Shown: in pieces, positions 8,827-17,544 of the stretch
Layout of the letters: every line of letters starts with the position of its first letter
Numbering within the stretch: the stretch's first letter is position 1
Notes under the pieces: generated by a model
Seen by the model: only the letters and a program-made list of their open reading frames with translations
Database searches by the model: none
What the model was told of the DNA's origin: nothing
Position numbers and translations under genes: made by a program
NCBI GenBank assembly: GCA_001898505.1
Contig: MKTZ01000025.1
Span: 372,001-436,000 of the forward strand
Source of the DNA: Sphingobacteriales bacterium 50-39
Lineage (GTDB): Bacteria > Bacteroidota > Bacteroidia > Chitinophagales > Chitinophagaceae
Length of the DNA stretch: 64,000 nucleotides
Direction of reading: 5' to 3'

Positions 8827-9419
8827 TTTACTTTTATAGTTTCGATGGAGGGTTCCTGCTTATCCATACAGATCTTCAGGTTCCTTCTTCCATTCTGTAT
8901 ATAGCTTCTTACTTTATTCCATTCCAGTCCTGTCATGGTTTCGATCTCTTTATAGCATTTGCGCTGTAGATAAAACAACTCAACAGCGGTCTTTTGTTCG
9001 GGCGACAGGGTTTCCAGGCATTTTGACAATTTGTCCAGCTGGTGCTCTTTTTCAAATACACCATTCAGATGCACTTCTTCGCCAGTTTGCATATGGTCGG
9101 GGTCAAACTCGCTGGTTTTCATGCGACGTGCAGATCGTAACTGCATCAGGCAGTGGTTTTTAGCCAAAGTGTACAGCCAACTCCTGAAGTTGTCTACCTC
9201 GTATTTGAGCAGCTTTTGTGCCAGTTCCTCAAAAATATTCATCACGGCGTCCTTAGCTGTTTCCGACTCGCCCAGGTACTTCAGGCAGACAGGGTATAGA
9301 AGGTCCATATAGCGCTGATAAAGGGCTGCCAGTATAGTAAGGTCACTTGATGCCCGGTAGGCCGCTACCAGCTCGGCATCACTGGAGGATTGGGATGGTA
9401 TGTTCTTTAAAAAAGACAA
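8823..9419 (-). CDS. ECF-type RNA polymerase sigma factor
   Basis: Alternative sigma factor of 198 residues. Region 2 spans about 25-95 (ALYQRYMDLLYPVCLKYL, then FRSWLYTLAKNHC) and region 4 about 130-190 (LSPEQKTAVELFYLQ, YKEIETMTGLEWNKVRSYI). Start is TTG: an in-frame stop lies three codons upstream and the next ATG would delete region 2. The gene is the first of a two-gene unit with the anti-sigma-like protein. A divergent gene for a T9SS-domain membrane protein begins about 100 bp away and is a candidate target. Confidence 0.9.
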   Translation of the reverse strand: MSFLKNIPSQSSSDAELVAAYRASSDLTILAALYQRYMDLLYPVCLKYLGESETAKDAVMNIFEELAQKLLKYEVDNFRSWLYTLAKNHCLMQLRSARRMKTSEFDPDHMQTGEEVHLNGVFEKEHQLDKLSKCLETLSPEQKTAVELFYLQRKCYKEIETMTGLEWNKVRSYIQNGRRNLKICMDKQEPSIETIKVK

Positions 9420-9520
9420 CAGCGATCAATGGTCCATTCGGTGAGGTTAAAAATAACTAAAATTCAGGAGGCTGTGTGTAATTTCTGGGAACGGGGCATC
9501 GTAAAGAAAATGAGAAGTTT

Positions 9521-10558
9521 ATGTCGGAGAAAACACAGCTGCTGATATACAACCCCTGCCATGAACAATGGGGTACCATGGAGCCCAATACCGAGGGGCG
9601 TTTTTGCGGGTCCTGTCAGAAGACGGTAGTAGATTTTACCACGATGAGCGACCCGGAATTGCTTGCCTGGTTTGCCAGCGGCCGCAGAAATATATGTGGC
9701 CGGTTGACAGAAGAACAGCTCAACAGGGACCTTGTACCTGCCAGGGCGCCGAAGAAGAAGGTATGGATGGTGTGGTGGCAGTTCCTGGTGGCCGGGTTGC
9801 TGGTGTCTTCGGAAGCGTCCTCGCAGGTGAAACCGCCCAAAGAGTCCGTAAGCCAGTCCTATGAAGGGGCTGGCCGTAAACCGTCAGTGATAGGGAAAAT
9901 GGCTGTCCAACGGCAGGACCAGGTCATCCGGATCATCGACTCCGCTACTCAAAAATCTATACCGGGCGCCTCCTTACAGGTGGATGATGATCCGAAATTC
10001 TTCATCGCGGATTCGGCGGGGAGGGTCACCATCCCGTATCATCGGATAGTGCGTGCGTTGGCTTTGAAAGTCTCCAGTATCGGATATGCACATGCTGTCA
10101 TTCTGGTGGAAGGGGATTGGACGGGGGCGGAAAAAGTCGTGCAGTTGTCTTCTCTCCCCGAGACGCTGCCTGCCGTGTCCGTCCTGGGTTACGGAACGAT
10201 AACATGTAGGCGCACGATTGGAATGACAGTGGTGGTCCATCGGGTGGAGCGTACATGGATCGAAGCCATAAAAGACACCCTACTCTGCCGGAAGCCGCCG
10301 CTGACCATCTATCCCAACCCCGTCGTCAAGGGGTCATCCATCACCTTGTCCCTGCGCATGGACCGGCCGGGGGATTATATGGTACAGCTGTACAGCAGCG
10401 GAGGAGCGGTGGTGGAATCCATGCGTATAGAAGGGGTCGTTGGGGCGAGGACGGAATTGATGAATATCCCGGGAACATTGGCTGCAGGTGTTTATTTTGT
10501 GCGGGTGTTCCATTTGGAGACAGGGAAGATGTATACGGAGAAGGTGGTGGTGTTATAA
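9521..10558 (+). CDS. Membrane protein with Cys-containing N-terminal domain, carboxypeptidase-regulatory domain and T9SS-type sorting domain
   Basis: 345 residues in four parts. Residues 1-75 contain Cys13, Cys29, Cys32 and Cys59 (CHEQW, CGSC, ICGRL) with no signal peptide before them. A single hydrophobic helix lies at about 81-98. Residues about 134-200 resemble a CarboxypepD_reg-like sandwich (IPGASLQVDDD). Residues about 268-345 match a type A T9SS C-terminal domain: LTIYPNPVV, then AGVYFVRVF and a final KVVVL strand. A T9SS domain normally follows a Sec signal, so its use on a protein with an internal anchor is odd. It is divergent from the ECF sigma gene. The role is unknown. Confidence 0.72.
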   Translation: MSEKTQLLIYNPCHEQWGTMEPNTEGRFCGSCQKTVVDFTTMSDPELLAWFASGRRNICGRLTEEQLNRDLVPARAPKKKVWMVWWQFLVAGLLVSSEASSQVKPPKESVSQSYEGAGRKPSVIGKMAVQRQDQVIRIIDSATQKSIPGASLQVDDDPKFFIADSAGRVTIPYHRIVRALALKVSSIGYAHAVILVEGDWTGAEKVVQLSSLPETLPAVSVLGYGTITCRRTIGMTVVVHRVERTWIEAIKDTLLCRKPPLTIYPNPVVKGSSITLSLRMDRPGDYMVQLYSSGGAVVESMRIEGVVGARTELMNIPGTLAAGVYFVRVFHLETGKMYTEKVVVL

Positions 10559-10581
10559 AGTTTGAAATTTTTTTTCAGACG

Positions 10582-10619
10582 ATAGGTGTAATTTAGACGG
10601 CTTAAAACCTTACACCTAT
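10582..10619 (+). repeat. Perfect 10-bp inverted repeat over the start of the ORF6N gene
   Basis: ATAGGTGTAA at 10582-10591 and TTACACCTAT at 10610-10619 are perfect reverse complements separated by 18 bases. The right arm contains the first two bases of the ATG at 10618. A TAATTTAG stretch, near the Bacteroidota -7 consensus, overlaps the left arm. It could be an operator for the encoded DNA-binding-type protein, or an RNA stem that hides the start codon. Confidence 0.65.
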
Positions 10620-11112
10620 GCAATTAGTTGCCATTCAGAAAAAGATATACGAGATAAGGAATTGCAGAGTGATGCTTGACTTTGATCTTGCAGAATTGTA
10701 CAAGACCGAGACCAAATATGTAAAAAGAGCTGTACGTCAAAATCTTAGGAGGTTCCCGCCGGATTTTATGTTTGAATTGACACCAGATGAGTGGGAAAGT
10801 TTGAGGTGCAGTTTTAGCACCTCAAATATAGGACGTGGCGGTACGAGATACATGCCCTTTGCATTTACAGAGCAGGGCGTTGCCATGCTAAGCTCGGTTC
10901 TTAAGTCCGATAAAGCCATTGATGTCAATGTCTCTATCATGAGGGCTTTTGTCATGCTAAGACAGTTCTCTCTTTCCTATAAAGAGTTGGCTGCCAAACT
11001 AGCCAAACTGGAAAAGAAGTATAACAAGCAGTTTAAGGATGTATATGAGGCACTGGACCTTTTATTGAAGGAAAAGGACTGGGGAGAGAGGGAGCGCATA
11101 GGATTTAAGTAG
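10618..11112 (+). CDS. ORF6N domain protein (phage antirepressor-like)
   Basis: 164 residues. The ORF6N domain occupies about residues 3-90 (IYEIRNCRVMLDFDLAELY, KRAVRQNLRRFPPDFMFEL, FTEQGVAMLSSVL), a DNA-binding-type domain found in phage and bacterial regulators. A charged helical, probably coiled-coil tail (ELAAKLAKLEKKY) may dimerise it. Stand-alone chromosomal copies are common in Bacteroidota. It is preceded by a perfect inverted repeat that includes the start codon, which suggests autoregulation. It converges with xerD, with a 5-bp gap. Confidence 0.88.
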   Translation: MQLVAIQKKIYEIRNCRVMLDFDLAELYKTETKYVKRAVRQNLRRFPPDFMFELTPDEWESLRCSFSTSNIGRGGTRYMPFAFTEQGVAMLSSVLKSDKAIDVNVSIMRAFVMLRQFSLSYKELAAKLAKLEKKYNKQFKDVYEALDLLLKEKDWGERERIGFK

Positions 11113-11117
11113 ATAGC

Positions 11118-12017
11118 CTATTTAAACCCCGGATGAAACCTATGCAATGTCTCCCTTAAATATTCCCTGTCCAGGTGCGTATATATCTCGGTGGTAGTAA
11201 TGCTCTCATGCCCCAGCATCTCCTGTACGGCGCGCAGGTCGGCGCCCCCTTCCACCAGGTGCGTGGCAAAGGAATGACGAAAAGTGTGGGGTGAGATATT
11301 CTTTTTTATACCTGCCTCGATGACCAGATCCTTTAATAACAGAAAGATCATTACGCGGCTGAGCTTGCTGCCCCGCCTGTTGAGAAAAAGGATATCCTCA
11401 TTGCCAGGTTTTAGAGGCATATGCACCCGGATGTCCTGTTGATATATGCGAATGTATTTGATGGCATCGCTGCCGATGGGGACCAGTCTCTCCTTATCCC
11501 CTTTGCCTGTCACACGTATGAATCCTGCATCCGGATAAAGACCCGATATCCGAAGGTTCACCACTTCACTCACCCGTAATCCACAACTGTACATGGTCTC
11601 CAGGATGGCCTTATTCCTTCCTCCTTCCGGCTTGCTAAGGTCTATCTGACCGATAATGGTCTCTATTTCTTCGAAGCTGAGCACATCCGGCAGGGCTCTT
11701 TTCAGCTTGGGCGATTCCAGCAGGGTAGTAGGGTCCTTTTTGACGATCTGCTCGATATAGCAGTATTTATAGAACGAGCGGATGCCTGATAATATCCTTG
11801 CCTGGGAAGTTGCTTCGAGCCCCAATTGACCGATCCATTGCAGAAAAGTCTGGAGGTCCTTCAATTCTACAGCATCGGGTGTCTTCATGGACCCTGTGGC
11901 CTGAAGAAAATCTGTCAGCTTGTCAATATCCCGGAGATACGCTTCCACGGAATTTTCCGAGAGGGACTTTTCCAGCTGCAACCAGGCCTTATATCCTTTC
12001 TTATAGGCATCCCACAT
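11118..12017 (-). CDS. xerD: Site-specific tyrosine recombinase XerD
   Basis: Chromosome-dimer resolution recombinase, 299 residues from the ATG at 12017; an in-frame TTG at 12044 gives an unusual extension. The N-terminal SAM-like domain covers about 1-100. The catalytic set is complete: Arg in CGLRVSEV, Lys in GKGDKERLV, His and Arg in HTFRHSFATH, His in LGHESI, and the nucleophile Tyr in EIYTH. Length and motif spacing match XerC/XerD. I prefer XerD over XerC or an integrase because no mobile-element genes or att-like repeats are nearby. Confidence 0.88.
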   Translation of the reverse strand: MWDAYKKGYKAWLQLEKSLSENSVEAYLRDIDKLTDFLQATGSMKTPDAVELKDLQTFLQWIGQLGLEATSQARILSGIRSFYKYCYIEQIVKKDPTTLLESPKLKRALPDVLSFEEIETIIGQIDLSKPEGGRNKAILETMYSCGLRVSEVVNLRISGLYPDAGFIRVTGKGDKERLVPIGSDAIKYIRIYQQDIRVHMPLKPGNEDILFLNRRGSKLSRVMIFLLLKDLVIEAGIKKNISPHTFRHSFATHLVEGGADLRAVQEMLGHESITTTEIYTHLDREYLRETLHRFHPGFK

Positions 12018-12110
12018 GTAACAATTATAAACTTTAATAGACAAACTCTAAAATTTTCTTTGTAGCATGCGCCCTTTGCTCCATATTTGCTTTCTTTTAA
12101 TGTTTCAAGC

Positions 12111-12629
12111 ATGGCAACAGTCAACTTACGTAGCTTCCGGCAGATGGTCCGTCACAATAAAAGACGTATTAAGAGCTTTTTGACAAGATTGGAGAATAAG
12201 CCGCTTCGTGGGCTGGACAAGCTAACCAGCGAGGCTGACAAAGAGTCCTGGAAACGTACCGACTGTCTGGATTGCGCCAATTGCTGCAAGACCATGTCAC
12301 CCACCTATACCAAAAAGGATGTGAAGCGTATCGCTGCGCACCTGGGCATGACGGAAAAGGCCTTTCGGGAGAAATGGCTGTATAAGGACAAGACGGGGGA
12401 CTGGATGAATGTAAAACAACCCTGTCAGTTCCTGGACCTAAAGACAAATATGTGCAATATCTATGCAGTCCGCCCCCGGGATTGCGCGGGCTTCCCTCAC
12501 CATACCAAGAAGAAGATGGTGGAGTATATGCATATGTACAAGCAGAATATCGAATACTGTCCGGCCACTTACCGGGTCGTGGAGTATATCATGGAGAAAG
12601 CCTCCGAAGCCAAGGCTGCTAAAAGCTAA
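12111..12629 (+). CDS. YkgJ family cysteine cluster protein
   Basis: 172 residues from ATG 12111 (a TTG at 12087 is an alternative). The Cys pattern is that of the YkgJ/UPF0153 (CxxCxxCC) family: DCLDCANCCKT near residue 55, PCQFL and MCNIYAVRPRDC near 105-120, and EYCPATY near 147. The cysteines are thought to bind zinc or an iron-sulfur cluster. Function is not established. The stop overlaps the stop of the convergent yraN gene by 3-4 bases. Confidence 0.88.
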   Translation: MATVNLRSFRQMVRHNKRRIKSFLTRLENKPLRGLDKLTSEADKESWKRTDCLDCANCCKTMSPTYTKKDVKRIAAHLGMTEKAFREKWLYKDKTGDWMNVKQPCQFLDLKTNMCNIYAVRPRDCAGFPHHTKKKMVEYMHMYKQNIEYCPATYRVVEYIMEKASEAKAAKS

Positions 12630-12985
12630 AGTGAGATATCTTCAATGAGCGCATATTGCAGGCCACCGGCATCAACCTGTATCGCCAGCACATCATACTG
12701 CACCCTCTGGTGCGATGGAATATGATGCTCATATAGCCAATGGGCGGCTACCCGCATGATCCTGCTCAGCTTGGCCCTGCCGACCCTTTCCTCCGGGTGG
12801 CCAAATATCTTGCTCCTACTGCATTTGATCTCTATGAAATGATAGATGCCCTGCCGGATAGCAATGATATCTATCTCACTACGGCCATGACGCCAGCCGC
12901 GGTGCAGGATCTTAAATCCTTTTTCCGCAAGCCACCGGGCGGCTATATCCTCCCCCCACTTGCCAAAATCATTATGCCGGGCCAT
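12626..12985 (-). CDS. YraN family (UPF0102) nuclease-like protein
   Basis: 119 residues. Motifs of UPF0102 are clear: GKWGEDIAARWL at the N terminus, then EIDIIA and FIEIKCS, which form a PD-(D/E)xK-like nuclease core (Asp, then Glu-x-Lys). The family resembles Holliday-junction resolvases, but an in vivo role is not established. Its length is normal for the family. It converges on the YkgJ-type gene with a 4-bp overlap and is divergent from manA with about 38 bp between starts. Confidence 0.9.
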   Translation of the reverse strand: MARHNDFGKWGEDIAARWLAEKGFKILHRGWRHGRSEIDIIAIRQGIYHFIEIKCSRSKIFGHPEERVGRAKLSRIMRVAAHWLYEHHIPSHQRVQYDVLAIQVDAGGLQYALIEDISL

Positions 12986-13023
12986 TCTTGTTTTTTTCTT
13001 TTATTTGCAAAATAATCTTCTAC

Positions 13024-14235
13024 ATGGCGCAAAAAGAAAATGTTTTTAAACTAAAAGGAAAGGTCCAGCATTATGCCTGGGGCGGCTCGTCGTATTTGCC
13101 TAAGCTTTTATCTGTCCCAAACCCGGAGAACAAGCCTTTTGCCGAATACTGGCTTGGCGCGCACGACAATGCGCCGGCAGAAATAGAGGGAGCAGCGCCT
13201 GCTAAATTGAATGAATATATTCAACAACAGCCGGAGATATTGCTGGGGTCTGTTGCAGCAGGGCGTTTTGGCAGACTGCCGTATCTTTTGAAGATACTGG
13301 ATGTAAAGGAAATGCTGTCGATACAGGTGCATCCCACAAAAAAGAATGCGGAGCTGGAATTTGCCGCAGAGAACAAAAAAGGCGTTGCGCTCAATGCACC
13401 TCACCGGAACTATAAGGATGACAATCATAAGCCGGAGCTGATGCTGGCCCTTAGTGACTTTTGGCTCCTGCATGGATTCCGGCCGGAAGAAGAACTGATG
13501 CGGGTCCTGGCTACTGTGCCGGAATTGAAGTTCCTGCAGCCTGTCTACTCGATGGAGGGGTATAAGGGACTGTATCAGGCGGTGATGGAAATGCCGCAAC
13601 AGGAGGTGAATACAGCCCTGCAGCCTTTGCTGGACAGGATACTGCCTCTGTATAAGGAACATGAGCTGCGCAAACATGAGGAAGATTTTTGGGCGGCACG
13701 TGCCGCCCTTACCTACAATGAAGGGGACAAGATCGACCGTGGTATATTCTCCATTTACTTTTTCAACCTGGTGAATGTGCTTCCGGGAGAGGCCGTCTTC
13801 CAGGATGCCGGTGTCCCGCATGCCTACTTGGAGGGACAGAATGTTGAGATCATGGCCAATTCAGACAATGTGCTGCGGGGAGGGCTTACACCCAAGCACG
13901 TCGATGTCCCTGAATTGTTGAAACATATTCGTTTTGAAGCTACACATCCCCGTGTCATCCGGGAGAGTAATGAGCCTGGTCATATCGTCGTATACAAGAC
14001 TCCCGCTCCGGACTTCGAGCTCAGCAAGATCAGCCTGCAGGCCGGGGAGAGAGTGACCATACAGTCCCATTCCGTGGAGATATTCCTTGTGCTGGAAGGC
14101 AAGGTGCAGGTGGATGATGGAGGAGGATTCCTCCGTACCACAGGTGATGCATTCATTGCTTTTGACAAGGCGAAGCTGAACCTGAGAGCCGACATGGATA
14201 CCATCATATACCGCGCAGCTGTGCCCAAGGGATAG
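13024..14235 (+). CDS. manA: Mannose-6-phosphate isomerase, class I
   Basis: Zinc enzyme converting mannose 6-phosphate and fructose 6-phosphate, feeding GDP-mannose synthesis and mannose use. 403 residues from ATG 13024; the frame is open further upstream, but the sequence there is T-rich and non-family-like. Type I motifs are present: HYAWGG near the N terminus, the metal-site QVHPTKKNAE, HKPELMLAL, and the signature DAGVPHAYLEGQNVEIMANS with the catalytic-region NVLRGGLTPKHVD. The C terminus holds a second cupin fold. It is a single gene. Confidence 0.93.
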   Translation: MAQKENVFKLKGKVQHYAWGGSSYLPKLLSVPNPENKPFAEYWLGAHDNAPAEIEGAAPAKLNEYIQQQPEILLGSVAAGRFGRLPYLLKILDVKEMLSIQVHPTKKNAELEFAAENKKGVALNAPHRNYKDDNHKPELMLALSDFWLLHGFRPEEELMRVLATVPELKFLQPVYSMEGYKGLYQAVMEMPQQEVNTALQPLLDRILPLYKEHELRKHEEDFWAARAALTYNEGDKIDRGIFSIYFFNLVNVLPGEAVFQDAGVPHAYLEGQNVEIMANSDNVLRGGLTPKHVDVPELLKHIRFEATHPRVIRESNEPGHIVVYKTPAPDFELSKISLQAGERVTIQSHSVEIFLVLEGKVQVDDGGGFLRTTGDAFIAFDKAKLNLRADMDTIIYRAAVPKG

Positions 14236-14280
14236 TGCCTGTCCTGAGGACGATCATCCGGCCGTCGTCTATAGCATGGA

Positions 14281-14748
14281 TCAGTCCCCTTCTTCGAACC
14301 CTTCGTCTACCAGCAGGCCGCCACCATCTGCGGCTGCTGTGGCCAGTTCGTCGCAGCGATTGTTATTCGGATTGTCTGCATGTCCTCTGACCCATACAAA
14401 GCGGATCGTATGTTTTTTGGACAGCTCATAGAAATGCAGCCAGAGGTCCCTGTTCTTCTTGCCTCCTTTAAAATTTGTGGCGATCCAATTCTTCAACCAG
14501 CCCTGTTCCCAGGCTTTTACTACGTATTGGCTGTCGGAATAGACAGTGATCTTCATTCCATCTTTTTTCAGCGCTTCGAGTCCGGCGATCACTGCCATCA
14601 GCTCCATGCGATTGTTCGTCGTCCGGCGATAGCCCTGAGACAATTCCTTCCGGTGACCGCCCCAGAACAAGATCGTTCCATATCCTCCGGGACCGGGATT
14701 GCCGCGGGATGAGCCGTCTGTGTACATGACCAGTTCGTTGTTTGCCAT
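14281..14748 (-). CDS. rnhA: Ribonuclease HI
   Basis: Degrades RNA in RNA-DNA hybrids. 155 residues, the usual length. The four metal-binding acids are visible: Asp11 in MYTDGSSRGNPGPGG, Glu in NNRMELMAV, Asp in YSDSQYV, and Asp in CDELATAAA. The basic handle region (AWEQGWLKNW, GGKKNRDLW) is present as in Escherichia coli RNase HI. It starts 12 bp downstream of the carboxylase beta gene stop and is co-oriented with it, so the two may be co-transcribed. Confidence 0.95.
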   Translation of the reverse strand: MANNELVMYTDGSSRGNPGPGGYGTILFWGGHRKELSQGYRRTTNNRMELMAVIAGLEALKKDGMKITVYSDSQYVVKAWEQGWLKNWIATNFKGGKKNRDLWLHFYELSKKHTIRFVWVRGHADNPNNNRCDELATAAADGGGLLVDEGFEEGD

Positions 14749-14760
14749 AATTCCTGTCGG

Positions 14761-16389
14761 TTAAACCTGGATTACTCCTGTGTTAAATGCCGGTAGTTCC
14801 GTATTGTGCGCTGCCGCCTGTAATCCTTCTGCAATGACCCTGCGGGTGTCGGCAGGATCGATGATCGCGTCCACCCATAGACGGGCGGCCGCATAGTAAG
14901 GAGACGTTTGGCTGTCATAGCGGCCTTTTATCTCATCCAATAATTTTTTCTCCTCTGCCGGGTCAATTTCCTGGCCTTTGCTTTTCAAGGCGCTGACGTG
15001 TATCTGCAGCAGTGTCTTTGCAGCCTGCTCACCACCCATCACGGCGATCCTGGCCGTAGGCCAGGCATAGATGAAGCGGGGATCATAGGCCTTGCCGCAC
15101 ATGGCATAATTACCCGCGCCGAATGAGTTGCCGACGATGATGGTGATCTTGGGGACTACGGAATTCGCGACTGCATTCACCATCTTGGCGCCATCCTTGA
15201 TGATGCCGGAATGTTCGCTGCGGGACCCCACCATAAAGCCGGTGACATCCTGCAGGAATACCAGCGGTATCTTTTTTTGATTGCAGTTCATGATAAAACG
15301 GGCGGCCTTATCCGCGCTGTCATTATAAATGACACCCCCCAGCTGCATTTCTCCTTTTTTAGTCCGAATAACTTTCCGCTGGTTGGCTACGATACCCACG
15401 GCCCAGCCTTCGATACGCGCATAGCCGCAAAGAATGGTCTTGCCATAATCTTCCTTGAATTGTTCGAAAGCCGAGTCGTCCACTATCCGCTCGATGATAT
15501 CCAGCATGTCGTAGGGCTTTGTGGCGTCTTCCGGCAGAATGCCGTACAATTCTTCGGGATTCTTTTTGGGTGCAACAGGATTCGCCCGGTGGAATATGAA
15601 AGGGGCGGGCGCCCCCAACTTGCTCATGATCTTTTTTACCTGGTCAAGGCATTCCTGTTCTGTCTTGAACTTATAGTCTGCGATGCCGGAGATCTCCGTA
15701 TGTGTAACGGCGCCGCCCAGGGTCTCCGCGTCGATGTTCTCTCCAATGGCCGCCTTTACCAGGTAAGGGCCTGCCAGGAATATGGATCCATTCCCTTCCA
15801 CCATCAATGTCTCATCGCTCATGATCGGCAGGTAAGCGCCACCGGCCACACAGGCTCCCATCACGGCGGCAATTTGAGTAATGCCCATGGCGCTCATTCG
15901 GGCATTGTTTCGGAAGATGCGGCCAAAATGTTCTTTGTCTGGAAATATTTCATCCTGCATGGGGAGAAAGACCCCGGCGCTGTCTACGAGGTAGATGATG
16001 GGGAGACGATTCTCCATGGCTATTTCCTGCATCCGCAGGTTTTTCTTTCCCGTAATGGGAAACCAGGCTCCTGCTTTGACCGTCTGATCATTCGCTACGA
16101 TGATACATTGCCGCTGGCTTACATATCCGATGCCGGCCACTGTCCCGCCTGCCGGGCATCCGCCCTGGTCTTCGTACATGTCATAGCCTGCAAGGGCCCC
16201 AATCTCTGTAAAGGGGGCCCCTTCGTCTGTCAGGTATGCGATGCGTTCGCGGGGCGTGAGCTTATTCTTCTCCCGCTGCTTTTCAATTGCCTTTTTACCT
16301 CCGCCCAATGCGATCTTATCCAGTCGCGTCCTTAGCAGACTGAGCGACTGTTTCATGACATCTTCATTTTTGTTAAAGTCTATGTTCAT
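14761..16389 (-). CDS. Acyl-CoA carboxylase beta (carboxyltransferase) subunit, methylcrotonyl-CoA type
   Basis: Transfers carboxyl from biotin to an acyl-CoA. 542 residues with both halves of the carboxyltransferase fold. The CoA-side motifs resemble methylcrotonyl-CoA carboxylase beta: IYLVDSAGVFLPMQDEIFP, then HFGRIFRNNARMSAMGI and GGAYLPIMSDE. The C-terminal half has VTGFMVGSRSEHSGIIKDG and GNSFGAGNYAMCGKAY. That would place it in leucine degradation, but propionyl- or geranyl-CoA carboxylase cannot be excluded by eye. The biotin carboxylase/carrier subunit is not in the window. Confidence 0.9.
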   Translation of the reverse strand: MNIDFNKNEDVMKQSLSLLRTRLDKIALGGGKKAIEKQREKNKLTPRERIAYLTDEGAPFTEIGALAGYDMYEDQGGCPAGGTVAGIGYVSQRQCIIVANDQTVKAGAWFPITGKKNLRMQEIAMENRLPIIYLVDSAGVFLPMQDEIFPDKEHFGRIFRNNARMSAMGITQIAAVMGACVAGGAYLPIMSDETLMVEGNGSIFLAGPYLVKAAIGENIDAETLGGAVTHTEISGIADYKFKTEQECLDQVKKIMSKLGAPAPFIFHRANPVAPKKNPEELYGILPEDATKPYDMLDIIERIVDDSAFEQFKEDYGKTILCGYARIEGWAVGIVANQRKVIRTKKGEMQLGGVIYNDSADKAARFIMNCNQKKIPLVFLQDVTGFMVGSRSEHSGIIKDGAKMVNAVANSVVPKITIIVGNSFGAGNYAMCGKAYDPRFIYAWPTARIAVMGGEQAAKTLLQIHVSALKSKGQEIDPAEEKKLLDEIKGRYDSQTSPYYAAARLWVDAIIDPADTRRVIAEGLQAAAHNTELPAFNTGVIQV

Positions 16390-16450
16390 AGCTCTAATTG
16401 TGCGTGCAATTTAACATGGATGGTGTAATATTTGGAGTATTTTTAGTCCT

Positions 16451-17533
16451 ATGTTCGGTAAATCGAAATTAGCCTGGATAATCCTGGTAGTGCTTGCCGC
16501 TGGTATAAAGACCCTTTCCTTTTCTTCCAATGCCGTCGAGAAATATTACTCCACCGGTATCTATCCCCTGATCGCCCGTCTGGAAAGGCTGTTATTCGGG
16601 TGGATACCCTTTAGCGTGGGGGACATCCTTTATGCCCTGGCGGTAGCGGGGCTGTTATATGGACTGGTGATGCTGATCCGGAGATTGATCCGCCGGGAAG
16701 CCGGAGCGGCTTATTTTAAAGCGGTGTTCGGCAATACGGTATTTGTGCTGCTGGTGGTATATGTATATTTCAATTTGTCATGGGGGCTCAATTACGACCG
16801 GCGGGGCATTGCCTATCAGCTGCAGCTGGATGTTCAGCCCTATTCAACCAATGACCTGGATACTTTACTGCATCAGGTGGTGCGGCAGATCAATGATGCA
16901 GACAGCCTGGGACATTTGCACCGGCCTGCCCTGGTCCATCATGGCGACCTGTTCAGAAGCGCTGTTGGCAGCTATGGGGTTCTTTCGTCCGGGGACACAC
17001 GATTCGTTTATGCTTCTCCTTCCGTCAAGCCGTCGCTATACAGCTACCTGGGGGACTATCTGGGTTTTGGAGGGTACTATAATCCTTTTACCGGCGAGGC
17101 GCAGGTGAACACCACCGTGCCTGTCTTTACCCAGCCTTACACCACCTGTCATGAGATAGGGCATCAATTAGGATATGCCAGGGAGAATGAGGCCAATTTC
17201 GTGGGCTATCTTTCCGCCCGGCAGTCCGACAACCCGGCATTCCGGTATTCCGTTTATTTTGACCTGTACCTGTATGCCGTGCGGGAATTGTATGTACGTG
17301 ATTCCATGCTGTTAAAGCCGCTGAAGGCACAGCTTTCCGCTGCCGTCAAGGCAGATTTCAGGGAGTTGCAGCGGTTCAACCTCAAATATGAGAATCCTTT
17401 CGAGCCGAAGGTGCGTGACTTGTACGACCGCTATCTCCGGGCCAACGGGCAGCCGCAAGGGATGCGGACCTACAATGAGGTCATCGCTTGGCTGATCGCC
17501 TACGGTAAAAAGAATGGCTGGCAGTCTATCTGA
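16451..17533 (+). CDS. DUF3810 membrane protein with HEIGH metallopeptidase-like motif
   Basis: 360 residues. Three hydrophobic helices lie in the first 110 residues (about 5-25, 52-75, 92-112), then a soluble domain. The domain has CHEIGHQLGYARENEANFVGY, an HExxH zinc motif followed by a Glu-rich helix as in gluzincin peptidases. This layout matches DUF3810. The zinc motif makes a membrane-anchored peptidase plausible, but no activity is established to my knowledge. It is divergent from the carboxylase gene and convergent with dcd. Confidence 0.82.
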   Translation: MFGKSKLAWIILVVLAAGIKTLSFSSNAVEKYYSTGIYPLIARLERLLFGWIPFSVGDILYALAVAGLLYGLVMLIRRLIRREAGAAYFKAVFGNTVFVLLVVYVYFNLSWGLNYDRRGIAYQLQLDVQPYSTNDLDTLLHQVVRQINDADSLGHLHRPALVHHGDLFRSAVGSYGVLSSGDTRFVYASPSVKPSLYSYLGDYLGFGGYYNPFTGEAQVNTTVPVFTQPYTTCHEIGHQLGYARENEANFVGYLSARQSDNPAFRYSVYFDLYLYAVRELYVRDSMLLKPLKAQLSAAVKADFRELQRFNLKYENPFEPKVRDLYDRYLRANGQPQGMRTYNEVIAWLIAYGKKNGWQSI

Positions 17534-17544
17534 GCGCCGGGGGA

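Noticed and set aside
10618-12017. ORF6N gene next to a tyrosine recombinase as a prophage or integron-like element
   Set aside because: The recombinase looks like housekeeping XerD; no att-like repeats, tRNA, or other phage genes are present.
15211-16335. 374-codon plus-strand frame inside the carboxylase gene
   Set aside because: Shadow; the carboxyltransferase motifs on the minus strand are unambiguous.
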